Shown here: in pieces, positions 44,859 to 53,804 of the stretch
Layout of the letters: every line of letters starts with the position of its first letter
How positions within the stretch are numbered: the first letter of the stretch is position 1
Origin: Actinoplanes sp. TFC3
GTDB taxonomy: Bacteria; Actinomycetota; Actinomycetes; Mycobacteriales; Micromonosporaceae
Length of the DNA: 64,000 bases
Direction of reading: 5' to 3'
Assembly (NCBI RefSeq): GCF_001553785.1
Contig: NZ_LOJP01000001.1
Location: 5,760,909-5,824,908 of the forward strand
The notes under the pieces: generated by a model
Databases searched by the model: none
The model's input: only the letters and a program-made list of their open reading frames with translations
Told to the model about the DNA's origin: nothing
Position numbers and translations under genes: made by a program

Positions 44859-45797
44859 ATGCGAAGACTGCGCCGGATCGTTGCTGCCGCGTTCCGCCCG
44901 TTGCGGGGGCGTGATGTGGCACTGCGGGCGGCAGCGGTGACGTTCTACGGGGGCATCGCCGTGGTGCCCGTCGCGTTGCTGGCAATCTGGATCACCGGGC
45001 TGATCGCGGGGGCTGATCGAGTACGGCGGCTCACCGGGCATACAATCGCCGCCCTGCCGGATGCGATCGGGGCGCCGCGGGCGCTCGAGAGTTTGATCAA
45101 CGCGGGTTTGCACCTGACGCCGGTGCTGGCCCTCGCGAGCCTGTTGCCCGCCACGTTCTACGGCGAGGGCCTGCGACGGGCCTTCGTGTCACTGCGGGAC
45201 TCCAATGAATCGCTGGTCGGGTGGCGCGGGCGGGTGTTGTGGCTGCCCCTGCTGGCGGCCGCACCGGCACTTCTGCTCGCCCTCTTTCTCGCCCTGCCGG
45301 TGACGAGCGGTCTGTGGATTCGTGGCGGCTGGTACTCGGTTCTCGGCGTGGTCCTGTCGTTCCTGGCCGCGTGGCTCGTGCTGACGCCCGTGGTGATCTG
45401 GGTCTATCGCGCGGTGGCCCCGGGCCGGCCTGAGTGGCTGGCCACCGTGCTGGTCGGCTCGTTCACCGCCGCCAACATCTCCGGATTCCTGCACGGCTTC
45501 GTGTGGTTCTGCTCGTTCCCGCTGGACCTGGGCGTGCCGTTCGGCGGCTTCACCGAGATCGGCGGCATGGTCGCTGTCGGGTTCTGGCTCTACATGTTCC
45601 ACGTGATCCTGCTGACCGGGTACGCCGACAACCAGAGCGCGAGCACATATCAGCGGGCTAGACGCGCACGGACTCTCGCTGCGGCTGAGGCGTCTCGTGA
45701 ATCCCGTAGCGGGAGTAGAAGCGACCCAGAATCCCCGGAGCCCACCAGTTCCAGCGGCCCAGCAGACGCATCGTCGCGGGCACCAGCAGCGCCCTGA
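44859..45797 (+). CDS. YihY/BrkB family membrane protein
   Basis: 312 aa with six membrane segments in the YihY/BrkB pattern (LRAAAVTFYGGIAVVPVALLAIW; ALASLLPATFYGEGLRRAF; FTEIGGMVAVGFWLYMFHVILLTGYADNQ). Function unclear despite the old RNase BN name. ATG 44859 has AAGGAA upstream. The last 46 codons, a Ser/Arg/Pro-rich cytosolic tail, are antisense to the end of the MMPL gene (140-bp overlap). Confidence 0.87.
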   Translation: MRRLRRIVAAAFRPLRGRDVALRAAAVTFYGGIAVVPVALLAIWITGLIAGADRVRRLTGHTIAALPDAIGAPRALESLINAGLHLTPVLALASLLPATFYGEGLRRAFVSLRDSNESLVGWRGRVLWLPLLAAAPALLLALFLALPVTSGLWIRGGWYSVLGVVLSFLAAWLVLTPVVIWVYRAVAPGRPEWLATVLVGSFTAANISGFLHGFVWFCSFPLDLGVPFGGFTEIGGMVAVGFWLYMFHVILLTGYADNQSASTYQRARRARTLAAAEASRESRSGSRSDPESPEPTSSSGPADASSRAPAAP

Positions 45798-47787
45798 CCA
45801 GCGTGGCGTCCACGACAATGGCCACAATCATGCCCACCCCGATGGTCTTGATCACGGTGACGCCCCCGGTAGCGAAGCCCGCGACCACCGTGATCAGCAA
45901 CAACGCTGCGGCCGTGATGATCCCGCCGGTGTGCTGCAACCCGGTCGCCACGGCCGCGGTGTTGTCCCCGGTGCGGTCCCACTCCTCGCGCACCCGTGAG
46001 AGCAGGAACACCTCGTAGTCGGTGGCCAGCCCGAACAGCACCGCGAGCACCAGGATCATGTTGCTGGGCTCGATGAACCCGGTGGACCGGAAGCGCAGCA
46101 GACCCTCCAGGTGGCCGTCCTGGAAGATCCAGACGACCACGCCGAACGACGCCCCGATCGACACGGCGTTCATCAGCACCGCCTTGATCGGCAGCAGCAC
46201 CGAGCCGAACGCGAGGAAGAGCAGCAGCATCGTGGCCACCGCCATGATCAGGGCCATGACCGGCAGCCGGTCGGCGAGGCTCTCCAACAGGTCAAGGTCG
46301 ATCGCCGGGCGCCCGCCGACCAGCACAGCCGTTCCCCGCGGCAGGCTCAGATCGCGGATCTTGGCAACGATCTCCCGCGACTCGCCCGTGGACAGCTCGG
46401 CCGGGTAGGTCACCGTGATCAGCGAGGCCGCACCGCGCTGAGCCGTCACCATCGCCTTCGTCACATCCGGCAGCCCGGCGATCCGGCCGGCGAGGTCACC
46501 GGCCGGTCCCCGCACGAACACGGTGATCGGCTCCTCGCCGCCGCCCGGGAATCCGGTTTCGAGCCGCTCCCCCACCACGCGCGCGGAACTGCCAGCGGGC
46601 AGGACGCGCTCATCGAAGCCACCGAACTCGACACGCAGGAACGGCGCCGCGAAAGCCACGAGGACGACGAGCACGCCGAGGACGTACACCATCGGTCTCT
46701 TCATGACGCTGTGCGCGACGCGCGCCCACGCGCCGGAACCCGCCGCTGGATTGCGCTGAGGCAGCGGGATGCGCAACTTGTCGATGCGATGGCCGAGCAG
46801 GAACAGGGCCGCGGGCAACACCGTCAGGGCGGCGAGCATCGCAACGAGCACGGCCGCCATGCCACCGATGGCCATGCCACCGAGGAAGGGCTGCGGGAAG
46901 ATCAACAAGCTGGAAAGAGCCAGGACGATCGTCAGACCCGAGACCACAACGGTACGACCAGCCGTCGCCACCGTCGTCCTGATCGCGCCCGCCACGTCCT
47001 GCCCGCGCGCCAGCTCCTCGCGGAACCGGCTGACCACGAACAACGAGTAGTCGACGGCCATTCCGAGCCCGAGCAGCGTGATCACGTTGATGGCGAACAC
47101 GCTGATGTCGGTGACGTAGGTGAGGGCCCGCACCGCGACGAACGCCCCGAGGATCGCCAGACCGCCGATGACCAATGGCGACAGGGCGGCAATGAGCCCC
47201 CGGAAGATCAGCACGAGCAACACGAACAGCACGGGCAGGGAGAAGATCTCGGCGCGGGTGATGTCCTTCTCGGTCTGCGAGCTGGCCTCGTCGGTGAACG
47301 CGACAAGCCCGCCGACCTGCGTGGTCAGCCCGGTGGCGGCGAAAGCCCGCTCGATGCGGTGGTAGGCGGCCACCTTGCCGTCCTCGTCGCCGGCGCGGAG
47401 GTAAACGGCTGCGTAGGTGGCGCGCTTGTCGGTGCTGATCAAGGTGGGCGGCGCCTGCGGATCGGTGTACGCGGCGACCTGCTCGACGTCGGCCTGTGCC
47501 CGGATCTTGGCCACCGCGGCGGTCACCGCGTCGCGGAATGCCTGATCTTCGACCGTGGCGCCGGGGCTGGACCACAGCACAAGGAGATCCGGATCACGCT
47601 GCCCAAGCTCGCGCGCGATGCCCGCGGCGGCTCGGTTGGACTCGCTGTCCGGGTCGTCATAACCCCCGCCGGTGAGCGCGCCGAAGACGCCGGCGCCCCA
47701 CGTAGCACCGGCCACCACCAGCGCGCACGCCGCCGCGACGACCCACCAGCGGACCGCCACGACGGTTTTGCCCCACCCATCGAACAC
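45658..47787 (-). CDS. MMPL/RND family transporter
   Basis: 709 aa, 12 membrane segments in two halves, each with a periplasmic loop, as in MmpL lipid and lipopeptide exporters. The proton-relay segments are GLGMAVDYSLFVVSRFREE and FGLATDYEVFLLSRVREEWDRTGDN. No long C-terminal tail. Substrate unknown. GTG 47787 is the start; the gene diverges from the CrtI-like oxidoreductase. Confidence 0.93.
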   Translation of the reverse strand: MFDGWGKTVVAVRWWVVAAACALVVAGATWGAGVFGALTGGGYDDPDSESNRAAAGIARELGQRDPDLLVLWSSPGATVEDQAFRDAVTAAVAKIRAQADVEQVAAYTDPQAPPTLISTDKRATYAAVYLRAGDEDGKVAAYHRIERAFAATGLTTQVGGLVAFTDEASSQTEKDITRAEIFSLPVLFVLLVLIFRGLIAALSPLVIGGLAILGAFVAVRALTYVTDISVFAINVITLLGLGMAVDYSLFVVSRFREELARGQDVAGAIRTTVATAGRTVVVSGLTIVLALSSLLIFPQPFLGGMAIGGMAAVLVAMLAALTVLPAALFLLGHRIDKLRIPLPQRNPAAGSGAWARVAHSVMKRPMVYVLGVLVVLVAFAAPFLRVEFGGFDERVLPAGSSARVVGERLETGFPGGGEEPITVFVRGPAGDLAGRIAGLPDVTKAMVTAQRGAASLITVTYPAELSTGESREIVAKIRDLSLPRGTAVLVGGRPAIDLDLLESLADRLPVMALIMAVATMLLLFLAFGSVLLPIKAVLMNAVSIGASFGVVVWIFQDGHLEGLLRFRSTGFIEPSNMILVLAVLFGLATDYEVFLLSRVREEWDRTGDNTAAVATGLQHTGGIITAAALLLITVVAGFATGGVTVIKTIGVGMIVAIVVDATLVRALLVPATMRLLGRWNWWAPGILGRFYSRYGIHETPQPQRESVRV

Positions 47788-47886
47788 CTGTCTGTCTTAC
47801 CCGATCGAGGGCCGGTCACGCGAATAGACCGATAAGAAACTTTCGCCGGAAACATCCCCTCAGCGGACGCGCTATCGTCGTCGCTC

Positions 47887-49509
47887 ATGAGCGATCTACC
47901 GTCGAGCGCTGACGTTGTGATCATCGGTTCCGGGCACAACGGCTTGGTGTCCGCGGTGCTGCTCGCCCGCGCGGGCCTGTCCGTCGTGGTGCTGGAAGCC
48001 GCGGACGTGCTGGGCGGCGCCACCCGCACCGAGCGGCCGTTCGCCAAGGTGCCCGGCCTGGGCCAGTCCACGGGGTCGTACCTGCTCGGTCTTATGCCCC
48101 CCGAGCTGCTCGAACTCCTCGACGTCGACATCCCGGTGCGCCGCCGCGACCCGCACTACTTCCTGCCAACCCCCGGCGGCCCCGGCGCGCCCTACCTGCT
48201 GTTCGGCACCGACCGCGAGGCCACGCGCGCCCAGATGGAGGCGTTCTTCTCCCCGCGCGACATCGCCGCCGACGAGGCCCTGCAGGTCGAGATCGCGGCT
48301 TTGCGCGCCGACCTGGCCCCGGCCTGGCTGCAGGAGCCGCTGCCGGTGGAAGGCATCGCCGACCGCTACATCCGCCCGCAGCTGCAGAGCACCTTCATCG
48401 ACCTCGTCCGCGGCTCGGTGGCCGACTACCTGCAGCGCTTCGGCTTCAAGAGCGAACTGCTGATGAGCATGTACGCGGTAACCGACGGGCTCTCCGGCCT
48501 CAACGCCGGCCCCGACGACCCCGGCACCGGCCACAACTTCCTGGTCCACAACATGTGCCGCCTGCCCGGCGCCGACGGCACCTGGATGATCGCCGCAGGC
48601 GGCATGGGCACCGTGTCGCAAACCTTCGCCTCCGCAGCACGAGGAGCAGGAGCCAACATCTTCACCGGTACGCCGGTAAGCGCCGTCACCGTGGACGGCG
48701 GCGCGGCCAGCGGTGTGCAGTTGGCTGACGGGCGTTCGATAGGTGCCCGGGTGGTGCTGGGTGCCTGCGACCCCTACCAGCTCATGTCGCTGGTCCCGGA
48801 GGGTGCCCTGCCCGCTGAGCTGACTGCCCGGATGGAGTTGGTGCGGCGCCCGGGAACCACGCTGAAGCTCAACATGGCGCTGTCCGGCCTGCCGGCGTTC
48901 AGTTGCCTGCCGCCCGAAGCGCCCTCCCCGTTCGGCTCCACGATCCACCTGCTGCCCGGATCGGCGAGCCTGGGTGCCGCCTCGGCTTCCCCCATGACGG
49001 CGCTGCGGTCCATGTGGGAGGACGTGCAAGCCGGTCGCCTCCCCGCCGAGCCGACCATCGAGTGGTATCTGCACACCACCGTCGACCCGTCGCTGCAGGA
49101 CGAGCACGGCCACCACTCCTCGGCCCTGTTCGTGCAATCGGTGCCCTATCAGCCCGCCGGCACCACCTGGGACGAGGCGCTGCCCGGGTACGTCGACCGG
49201 CTGCTCGAGATCTGCGACACCTACGCCCCCGGCGCCTCGGACCTGGTCACCGACATCATGCCGCTGACCCCGCCAGGCATCGAGCAGCACTTCGGCATCA
49301 CCGGCGGCCACATCCACCACGTCGACAACACTGTTGCCTTCAACGAGCGCATGCCGTACGCGACGGGGCTGGACGGGCTGTACGCGGGCTCGGCGGGCGC
49401 CCACCCGGCCGGCAGCGTGATCGGCGCGGCCGGCCACAACGCCGCGCAGCGCATCCTGCGGGACCTGGGCGTCGCTAAACAGCGGTCAGCTCACCGGGGA
49501 GCAGGCTGA
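47887..49509 (+). CDS. FAD-dependent phytoene-desaturase-like oxidoreductase
   Basis: 540 aa. The N-terminal dinucleotide-binding motif is VVIIGSGHNGLVSAVLLARAGLSVVVLEA, then GGATRTE and a C-terminal FAD segment (GLDGLYAGSAGAHPAGSVIGAAGHNAA). The architecture is that of CrtI/PYROXD2-type NAD(P)/FAD proteins. No carotenoid genes lie nearby, so a carotenoid role is not supported. TATCGT ends 8 nt before ATG 47887, suggesting a leaderless transcript. Confidence 0.88.
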   Translation: MSDLPSSADVVIIGSGHNGLVSAVLLARAGLSVVVLEAADVLGGATRTERPFAKVPGLGQSTGSYLLGLMPPELLELLDVDIPVRRRDPHYFLPTPGGPGAPYLLFGTDREATRAQMEAFFSPRDIAADEALQVEIAALRADLAPAWLQEPLPVEGIADRYIRPQLQSTFIDLVRGSVADYLQRFGFKSELLMSMYAVTDGLSGLNAGPDDPGTGHNFLVHNMCRLPGADGTWMIAAGGMGTVSQTFASAARGAGANIFTGTPVSAVTVDGGAASGVQLADGRSIGARVVLGACDPYQLMSLVPEGALPAELTARMELVRRPGTTLKLNMALSGLPAFSCLPPEAPSPFGSTIHLLPGSASLGAASASPMTALRSMWEDVQAGRLPAEPTIEWYLHTTVDPSLQDEHGHHSSALFVQSVPYQPAGTTWDEALPGYVDRLLEICDTYAPGASDLVTDIMPLTPPGIEQHFGITGGHIHHVDNTVAFNERMPYATGLDGLYAGSAGAHPAGSVIGAAGHNAAQRILRDLGVAKQRSAHRGAG

Positions 49510-50050
49510 ACAACACCGTGTCCCGGCGCGCGCCCTTGAACCGCAGGTGCGACCGCATGACCCCCTCGCGGACGAACCCGGACCGCTCAGCAACCCGGGC
49601 CGAAGCCACGTTGTCCGGCGCACACGTCAACTCAAGCCGCTGCACCCCGAGGTGCGCGAACGTCCAGCCCGCGAGCAGCCGGAGTGAACGGGTCGCCAAG
49701 CCTTGCCCGCGGGCCCAGGGTGCCAGCCAGTATCCGATGGCTGCCCGCTGCTCGGAGGCGTTGACGTCGTACACCGACATCGCTCCCAGCACCCGGCCGG
49801 GCTTTCCGGCGTCCGCGATCGCGACGTTGAGGGCGTCGCCGGAGAGCCGGTCCTGCTCATCGCGCTCGTACGCGGCGCGGATGTGGGCCTCGGTGAACGG
49901 CTCCACGAGCGACCACGAGTACCGCTGGCACAGTTCGTCGGCGAAGCCCTCATACCGCTGGGCGGCGTCTTCCGGCTGCCAGGCCCGCAGCAGCACAACG
50001 CCATCGGTGAGTGGTGGTTGGGGATAAGGCAGCGCAGTCACACCGGCCAC
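49475..50050 (-). CDS. RimJ-like GNAT N-acetyltransferase
   Basis: 191 aa GNAT of the RimJ/RimL class: LLRAWQPEDA, AIGYWLAPWARGQGLATRSLRLLAGWTFAHLGVQRLELTCAPDNVASARVAERSGFVREGVMRSHLRFKGARRDTVLFSLL. It probably acetylates a protein N-terminus or small amine. Its last 35 bp overlap the 3' end of the oxidoreductase gene. The IS982-like MITE inserted directly upstream of its GTG start (50050), so its native promoter may be displaced. Confidence 0.87.
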   Translation of the reverse strand: MAGVTALPYPQPPLTDGVVLLRAWQPEDAAQRYEGFADELCQRYSWSLVEPFTEAHIRAAYERDEQDRLSGDALNVAIADAGKPGRVLGAMSVYDVNASEQRAAIGYWLAPWARGQGLATRSLRLLAGWTFAHLGVQRLELTCAPDNVASARVAERSGFVREGVMRSHLRFKGARRDTVLFSLLPGELTAV

Positions 50051-50244
50051 CCTAGACGAGTAATTCCTAACCGCGGTTAGTGGTCGTAGGCGATGAGTGA
50101 CCTGGTCACGGGCTGGCCGGTTGCCCGGTTGTGCCAGATTGCGGCGCGGTCAGAAGGGTGTTGATGTCTGTCGTCACAAACGGATCATCGACACCCTTCG
50201 TCATGCCCACGACTCAGGGGTAGTTAGGACTTACTCGTCTAGGG
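50050..50244. mobile_element. Internally deleted IS982-like element (MITE, 195 bp)
   Basis: Terminal inverted repeats: the left end from 50050 (CCCTAGACGAGTAATTCCTA...) matches the reverse complement of 50223-50244 at 21 of 22 positions. Inside, on the minus strand, ATG 50204 opens a frame for MTKGVDDPFVTTDINTLLTA, the N-terminus of a DDE transposase. The other end, out of frame, encodes AAIWHNRATGQPVTRSLIAY and stops at 50077. So the first 20 and last 22 codons of one transposase remain and the catalytic core is gone. The family call (IS982) rests on remembered terminal peptides. A CTAG target duplication at the ends is possible. Confidence 0.8.
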
Positions 50245-50381
50245 CCGCCCCTTCAGCCCTCGGCAAACAGCACATCCCCGGTCGACCGCCAATCCCCGCT
50301 GAGCTGGGAGCGCAAGCCGCCGCACTCACCTGGTCCCGGAGCGGAGGCCGCGAGCGGGTCCACTCCCGCAGAACGAAGGGT

Positions 50382-50423
50382 GCGGGCGGCCGTTCAGGCG
50401 CCTCTGGGCGCCTGGCCGCCCGC
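50382..50423 (-). terminator. Long two-part hairpin after the MBL-Rieske gene
   Basis: GCGGGCGGCC (50382-50391) pairs with GGCCGCCCGC (50414-50423), and inside AGGCGCC pairs with GGCGCCT around a TCTG loop, for 17 pairs. It is 70-110 nt past the stop of the minus-strand gene. The rest of 50245-50492 shows nothing else. Confidence 0.65.
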
Positions 50424-50492
50424 GCCCGGCCTCGGTGGGAACTGCGGTCAGCACCACCCACCAAGGCACGACATCCGCTTGCAGCCCTTGAT

Positions 50493-52139
50493 TCAGGCCT
50501 GCTGCGGCGTCTCAGTCTTCTCGGCGCGGATCTTGTGGCCGACGCTCGTCAGACACCTGCCGCTGGGCAGGTCGAACTTCCAGCCGTGCAGCTGGCAGGT
50601 CAGGACGTTGCCGTCGACGATGCCGAAGCGGCTCAGGTCGGCCTTCAGGTGCGGGCAGCGGCGTTGGACGGTCCAGTCACCGAATTGGGTGTCCTCGGCT
50701 TCGACGGCCTTCTCGTGCTCGTCATACCAGCCCTCGGCGTATTGGAGGCGTTCCTCGCTGAGACACTTGAAGAAGGCGTAGACGAACTCGTTGTACTGCC
50801 CGATGCGGGCGGCGGAGAAGCGGCAGGACAGGAACAGCGAGTTGACCCAGTCGCCCTCGTCGATGTGGATCAGATGCTCGATCAGTTCGCGCTGGGTGCG
50901 GAAGCGGTAGCGGACCTTTTCGTCGGCGGCCGGGCGGACCTGCTTGCCGGGGAAGTCGACCAGGATCGACTCGACCGAGCCGCCGTCATAGCTGACCAGG
51001 TCGAAGCGGACCGGGCCGCCGACGCCGTTGGCCAGGTAGATGGACTCCTCCAGCAGCGGCTCGATGCGCTTCTTGAGTTCGCCCAGGACGTCGATCTCGG
51101 GGTGACGCCACGACGCCTTCTCGGCGGCAATGATCGGAGCCTTGCGCTCGCGCATCTCCTCGAGGTGCGCCTTCTTGTTGGCGAAGAACTCGTCGATGTC
51201 GGTGGGGTGCGTGGTCTGGACGCTGGACCGGACCACCTCGGGCGCGCCCCCGACCGGCAGCTCGGTGCCGCCGCTGACCGGAACGCCGGTAATCGTCGCG
51301 GCGCCGGCCGGGGTCAGGCTCAGCTCGGACACGCTGCCGGGCAGCAGGACCACACCGTTGGTGCCCCCGACCTTGGCGTATTCGCTCATGAACACGGACT
51401 GGTCGGGGAAGATGTTGCCCTCGTCACCGTGGATGTCGTTGAACTGCCACAGCTCGTCGTCGAGGAAGCACGGCGGGCCGGCGATCGGGAAGACGTGGTC
51501 GGCCTTGAGGTCGTCGATGTAGCGCCAGGTGCGGTCGAACTGACGGTCGCGCTTCTGCTTGCCGAACGCGGTCTTGGCCGAGCTGGGCAGCTCGTACACC
51601 ATCGGGTACCAGATGGCGCCGGAAAATTGCAGCATGTGCGCGTGCACGTGGCCAAGCTCGGTGAAGCGGGACAGGTCGGTGGGGCGCGCGTCGTTCTGGT
51701 TGAGCACTCGCATGCCGTCGTATTCGACCCACAGCGAGGAGTCGCCGATCGGGCCGTCGGTGGGGCTGATCAGCGCCTGGATCATCACCTTGAGGCCGCC
51801 GTCAAGCTCGTGCACCTCGTCGGACTTGGTCCGCAGGAAGCTGGTGAAGCCCAGCTCCCGCAGCTCGTCCTCCAACTGGCTGGTCGGGTATTCCGGCAGC
51901 AGCACAGTGGCTTTCTTGCTGATGAAGCGCTTGAGGTGCTCGGCGTCGAAGTGGTCGCGGTGCAGGTGGGAGACGTAGAGGTAGTCGACGTCGCCGAGGG
52001 TCTCCCAGTCCAGCAACGAGTTGTCCGGGAAGGGGAACCACGACGCGAAGTACGCCGGGTTGACCCACGGGTCGCACAGAATGCTGCCCGCGCCCGTGTC
52101 GATCCGCATGCTGGCGTGGCCAGTGCCCGTGATCCGCAC
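50493..52139 (-). CDS. Metallo-beta-lactamase-fold and Rieske [2Fe-2S] protein
   Basis: 548 aa. The N-terminal MBL fold has H58-x-H60-x-D62-H63 (SHLHRDHFD) and follows the UlaG/CMAH branch. The C-terminus is a Rieske domain: CPHLKADLSRFGIVDGNVLTCQLHGWKFDLPSGRC, the two Cys and two His of the cluster. The middle (about 330-470) is unnamed. The same two domains, in the reverse order, make CMP-Neu5Ac hydroxylase, but sialic acid genes are absent here and the substrate is unknown. ATG 52139 is the start. Confidence 0.85.
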   Translation of the reverse strand: MRITGTGHASMRIDTGAGSILCDPWVNPAYFASWFPFPDNSLLDWETLGDVDYLYVSHLHRDHFDAEHLKRFISKKATVLLPEYPTSQLEDELRELGFTSFLRTKSDEVHELDGGLKVMIQALISPTDGPIGDSSLWVEYDGMRVLNQNDARPTDLSRFTELGHVHAHMLQFSGAIWYPMVYELPSSAKTAFGKQKRDRQFDRTWRYIDDLKADHVFPIAGPPCFLDDELWQFNDIHGDEGNIFPDQSVFMSEYAKVGGTNGVVLLPGSVSELSLTPAGAATITGVPVSGGTELPVGGAPEVVRSSVQTTHPTDIDEFFANKKAHLEEMRERKAPIIAAEKASWRHPEIDVLGELKKRIEPLLEESIYLANGVGGPVRFDLVSYDGGSVESILVDFPGKQVRPAADEKVRYRFRTQRELIEHLIHIDEGDWVNSLFLSCRFSAARIGQYNEFVYAFFKCLSEERLQYAEGWYDEHEKAVEAEDTQFGDWTVQRRCPHLKADLSRFGIVDGNVLTCQLHGWKFDLPSGRCLTSVGHKIRAEKTETPQQA

Positions 52140-52316
52140 CGTCTTTACTCCCTCGGCTGGTTATTCCGACGGCATCGAAGGTACCGGGTGCGGCCGAGGA
52201 GGGCGCGGGCGGAGGGCCGGGCCTGTGGATTACTTGGGCCTTCCCGATGCGCCGGACGGGCGGCGTGCGACACTGAAAGGCGCTCAGAGTGATCGTTTCT
52301 TCGGGAGGACCGAGTC

Positions 52317-52544
52317 GTGGCAGAAGAGCCGGTTTACGCGCCGGACCAGCTCAAGCCGGTCAAGCGTAAGGGCCGTCGGGTCGGTGCGATCGTCAGCGCG
52401 GCTGTCCTGCTGCTGATGCTGTGGGGCAACCACGAGGGCAACACCGAAAACTTGTACCTCATCCTCTTCGCCGCGATTCTGATCGTTGCGCTGTTCGTGG
52501 ACATCGTCCTGCGCCGCAACGGCCTCAGGCCCGAAGACCAGTAG
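52317..52544 (+). CDS. DUF2631 small membrane protein
   Basis: 75 aa with two hydrophobic segments around GNHEGNTENLY: VGAIVSAAVLLLMLWGNHEG and LYLILFAAILIVALFVDIVLRRNGLRPEDQ. This is the actinobacteria-specific DUF2631 pattern, usually near rlmN and cdsA as here. Function unknown. GTG 52317 has GGGAGGA 8 nt upstream. Confidence 0.85.
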   Translation: MAEEPVYAPDQLKPVKRKGRRVGAIVSAAVLLLMLWGNHEGNTENLYLILFAAILIVALFVDIVLRRNGLRPEDQ

Positions 52545-52552
52545 GCAACGCG

Positions 52553-52584
52553 AAGCCCGCCCTCTCTGCGGAGAAGGCGGGCTT
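52553..52584. terminator. Bidirectional intrinsic terminator
   Basis: AAGCCCGCC (52553-52561) pairs with GGCGGGCTT (52576-52584), with TCTC/GAGA pairing inside. TTGCC follows on the plus strand and CGCGTTG on the minus. It separates the converging DUF2631 and DivIVA-like genes. Confidence 0.8.
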
Positions 52585-52594
52585 TGCCATGTTC

Positions 52595-53764
52595 TCAACG
52601 GCGGTGCAGCAGGATGTCCTTGACCTCGCGCAGCGCCGCGTCGACCTCAGCCTCGAAGTAACCTCCCGGCACCAGCCCGAACTGCAACGTGTCGAGTTCG
52701 TTCTCCGGCACCGGCATCGGGCCACGGCCGGTCATCGCCTGCAGAATGCTCTCGAACAGCCGGTCGACCTGCGCCGGGTCGTAGCCGCTGCCGAAGCGCC
52801 GGGGCTGGAACGTGCGTCGTAGCTGGTCCACCCGGTAGAGCTCGGGGCTCCCCCCACCGCCGGGGCCACCGGGGCCCGGCCCGGGACCACCGCTCATCGG
52901 CGCGTTCAGGGGCGGACCACTCATCGGCGGGCCGCTCATCGGGGCGTTGCCGCCGCCGAAGCCACCGCGCTCGGGCATGCGGATCTCGGCGGTCATGTCG
53001 GCCTTGCCGTGCCGGCCGGGCTCGAACTGCTCGTAGCCGCCGGTGTCGTAGGCCTGCGGCTGCTGCTGGCGCTGCGGCATCTGCTGGCCGCCGTAGGTGG
53101 GCTCCTCGTAGCGGCCGTAGGGGTCCGGCGCCGGCATGGGGCGCTGCGGCATCTGCTGCGGCTGCATGCGGTCCTCTTGCGCGTACGGATCGCGGCCGTA
53201 CTGGTCGTATTGCTCCTCGCGGCCGTACTGTTCCTCGCGGCCATACTGCTGCTGCTCGTCGCGGCCGTACTGGTCGTCGCGGGCGAACTGGCGGTCGTCG
53301 AGGCGGGGAGCCTGCAGGCGTTCGGTGGGCGGCGCGCCGCGGCCGAGAGCCTGGCTCATCCGGTCGGGGTTCATGCGCTCGGCCATGCCACCACGCGCAG
53401 GCTCGGGACCGGCACGCATCGGGTCGGGACCGCCGCGCATCGGGTCCGGACCGCCGCGCATGGGCTCGGGGCCGCCCCGCATCGGCTCGGGCTGCATGCG
53501 GACCTCGGGGCCGCGGCCACCGCGGTCCTCGAACTCGGCGAGCTGACGCTCCACCCGGTCGAGATGCAGGTCGACCTGCCACTCGTCGTAGCCGCCGAAG
53601 CGCACGCGGAAGACGACGTCATGCACCTCCTGGGCGCCGCCGGGCGCGCCGGACTGCTCGCCGGCGAGGGTGGCCTCCACACGGTCGAGGAAAGCGTCGA
53701 CCTCATCCACCTTGTAGCCGCGGCGCAGTGCGCGACGGCGGAAACGCTGCCCCTGACTCGTCAC
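52595..53764 (-). CDS. DivIVA-domain repeat protein
   Basis: 389 aa. Three DivIVA-like segments: FRRRALRRGYKVDEVDAFLDRVEATL (N-terminus), VRFGGYDEWQVDLHLDRVERQLAEF (about 55-80) and FQPRRFGSGYDPAQVDRLFESIL near the C-terminus. Between them is low-complexity sequence with MRGGPEP repeats and Tyr/Gln-rich REEQYGREEQYDQYGRD. Proteins of this kind are probable cell-wall or polar scaffold factors. GTG 53764 is chosen over TTG 53776 because GGGAG lies 5 nt before it. Confidence 0.85.
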   Translation of the reverse strand: MTSQGQRFRRRALRRGYKVDEVDAFLDRVEATLAGEQSGAPGGAQEVHDVVFRVRFGGYDEWQVDLHLDRVERQLAEFEDRGGRGPEVRMQPEPMRGGPEPMRGGPDPMRGGPDPMRAGPEPARGGMAERMNPDRMSQALGRGAPPTERLQAPRLDDRQFARDDQYGRDEQQQYGREEQYGREEQYDQYGRDPYAQEDRMQPQQMPQRPMPAPDPYGRYEEPTYGGQQMPQRQQQPQAYDTGGYEQFEPGRHGKADMTAEIRMPERGGFGGGNAPMSGPPMSGPPLNAPMSGGPGPGPGGPGGGGSPELYRVDQLRRTFQPRRFGSGYDPAQVDRLFESILQAMTGRGPMPVPENELDTLQFGLVPGGYFEAEVDAALREVKDILLHRR

Positions 53765-53804
53765 AACGTCTCCCAAATTCGCGTCCGCTGGGATCTGAGC
53801 CCAG

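Noticed and set aside
47844..47880. ECF-type promoter (GGAAAC ... CGTC) before the CrtI-like gene
   Set aside because: The spacing is 22 bp instead of 16-18; the TATCGT leaderless -10 fits better.
47896..49437. 513-codon frame antisense to the CrtI-like oxidoreductase
   Set aside because: The plus-strand protein has complete FAD motifs at both ends; the antisense product is Gly/His/Arg-rich without any domain.
50067..50080. CTAACCGCGGTTAG palindrome as an operator of the GNAT gene
   Set aside because: It lies within the inverted-repeat end and transposase stop region of the IS982-like remnant, which explains it better.
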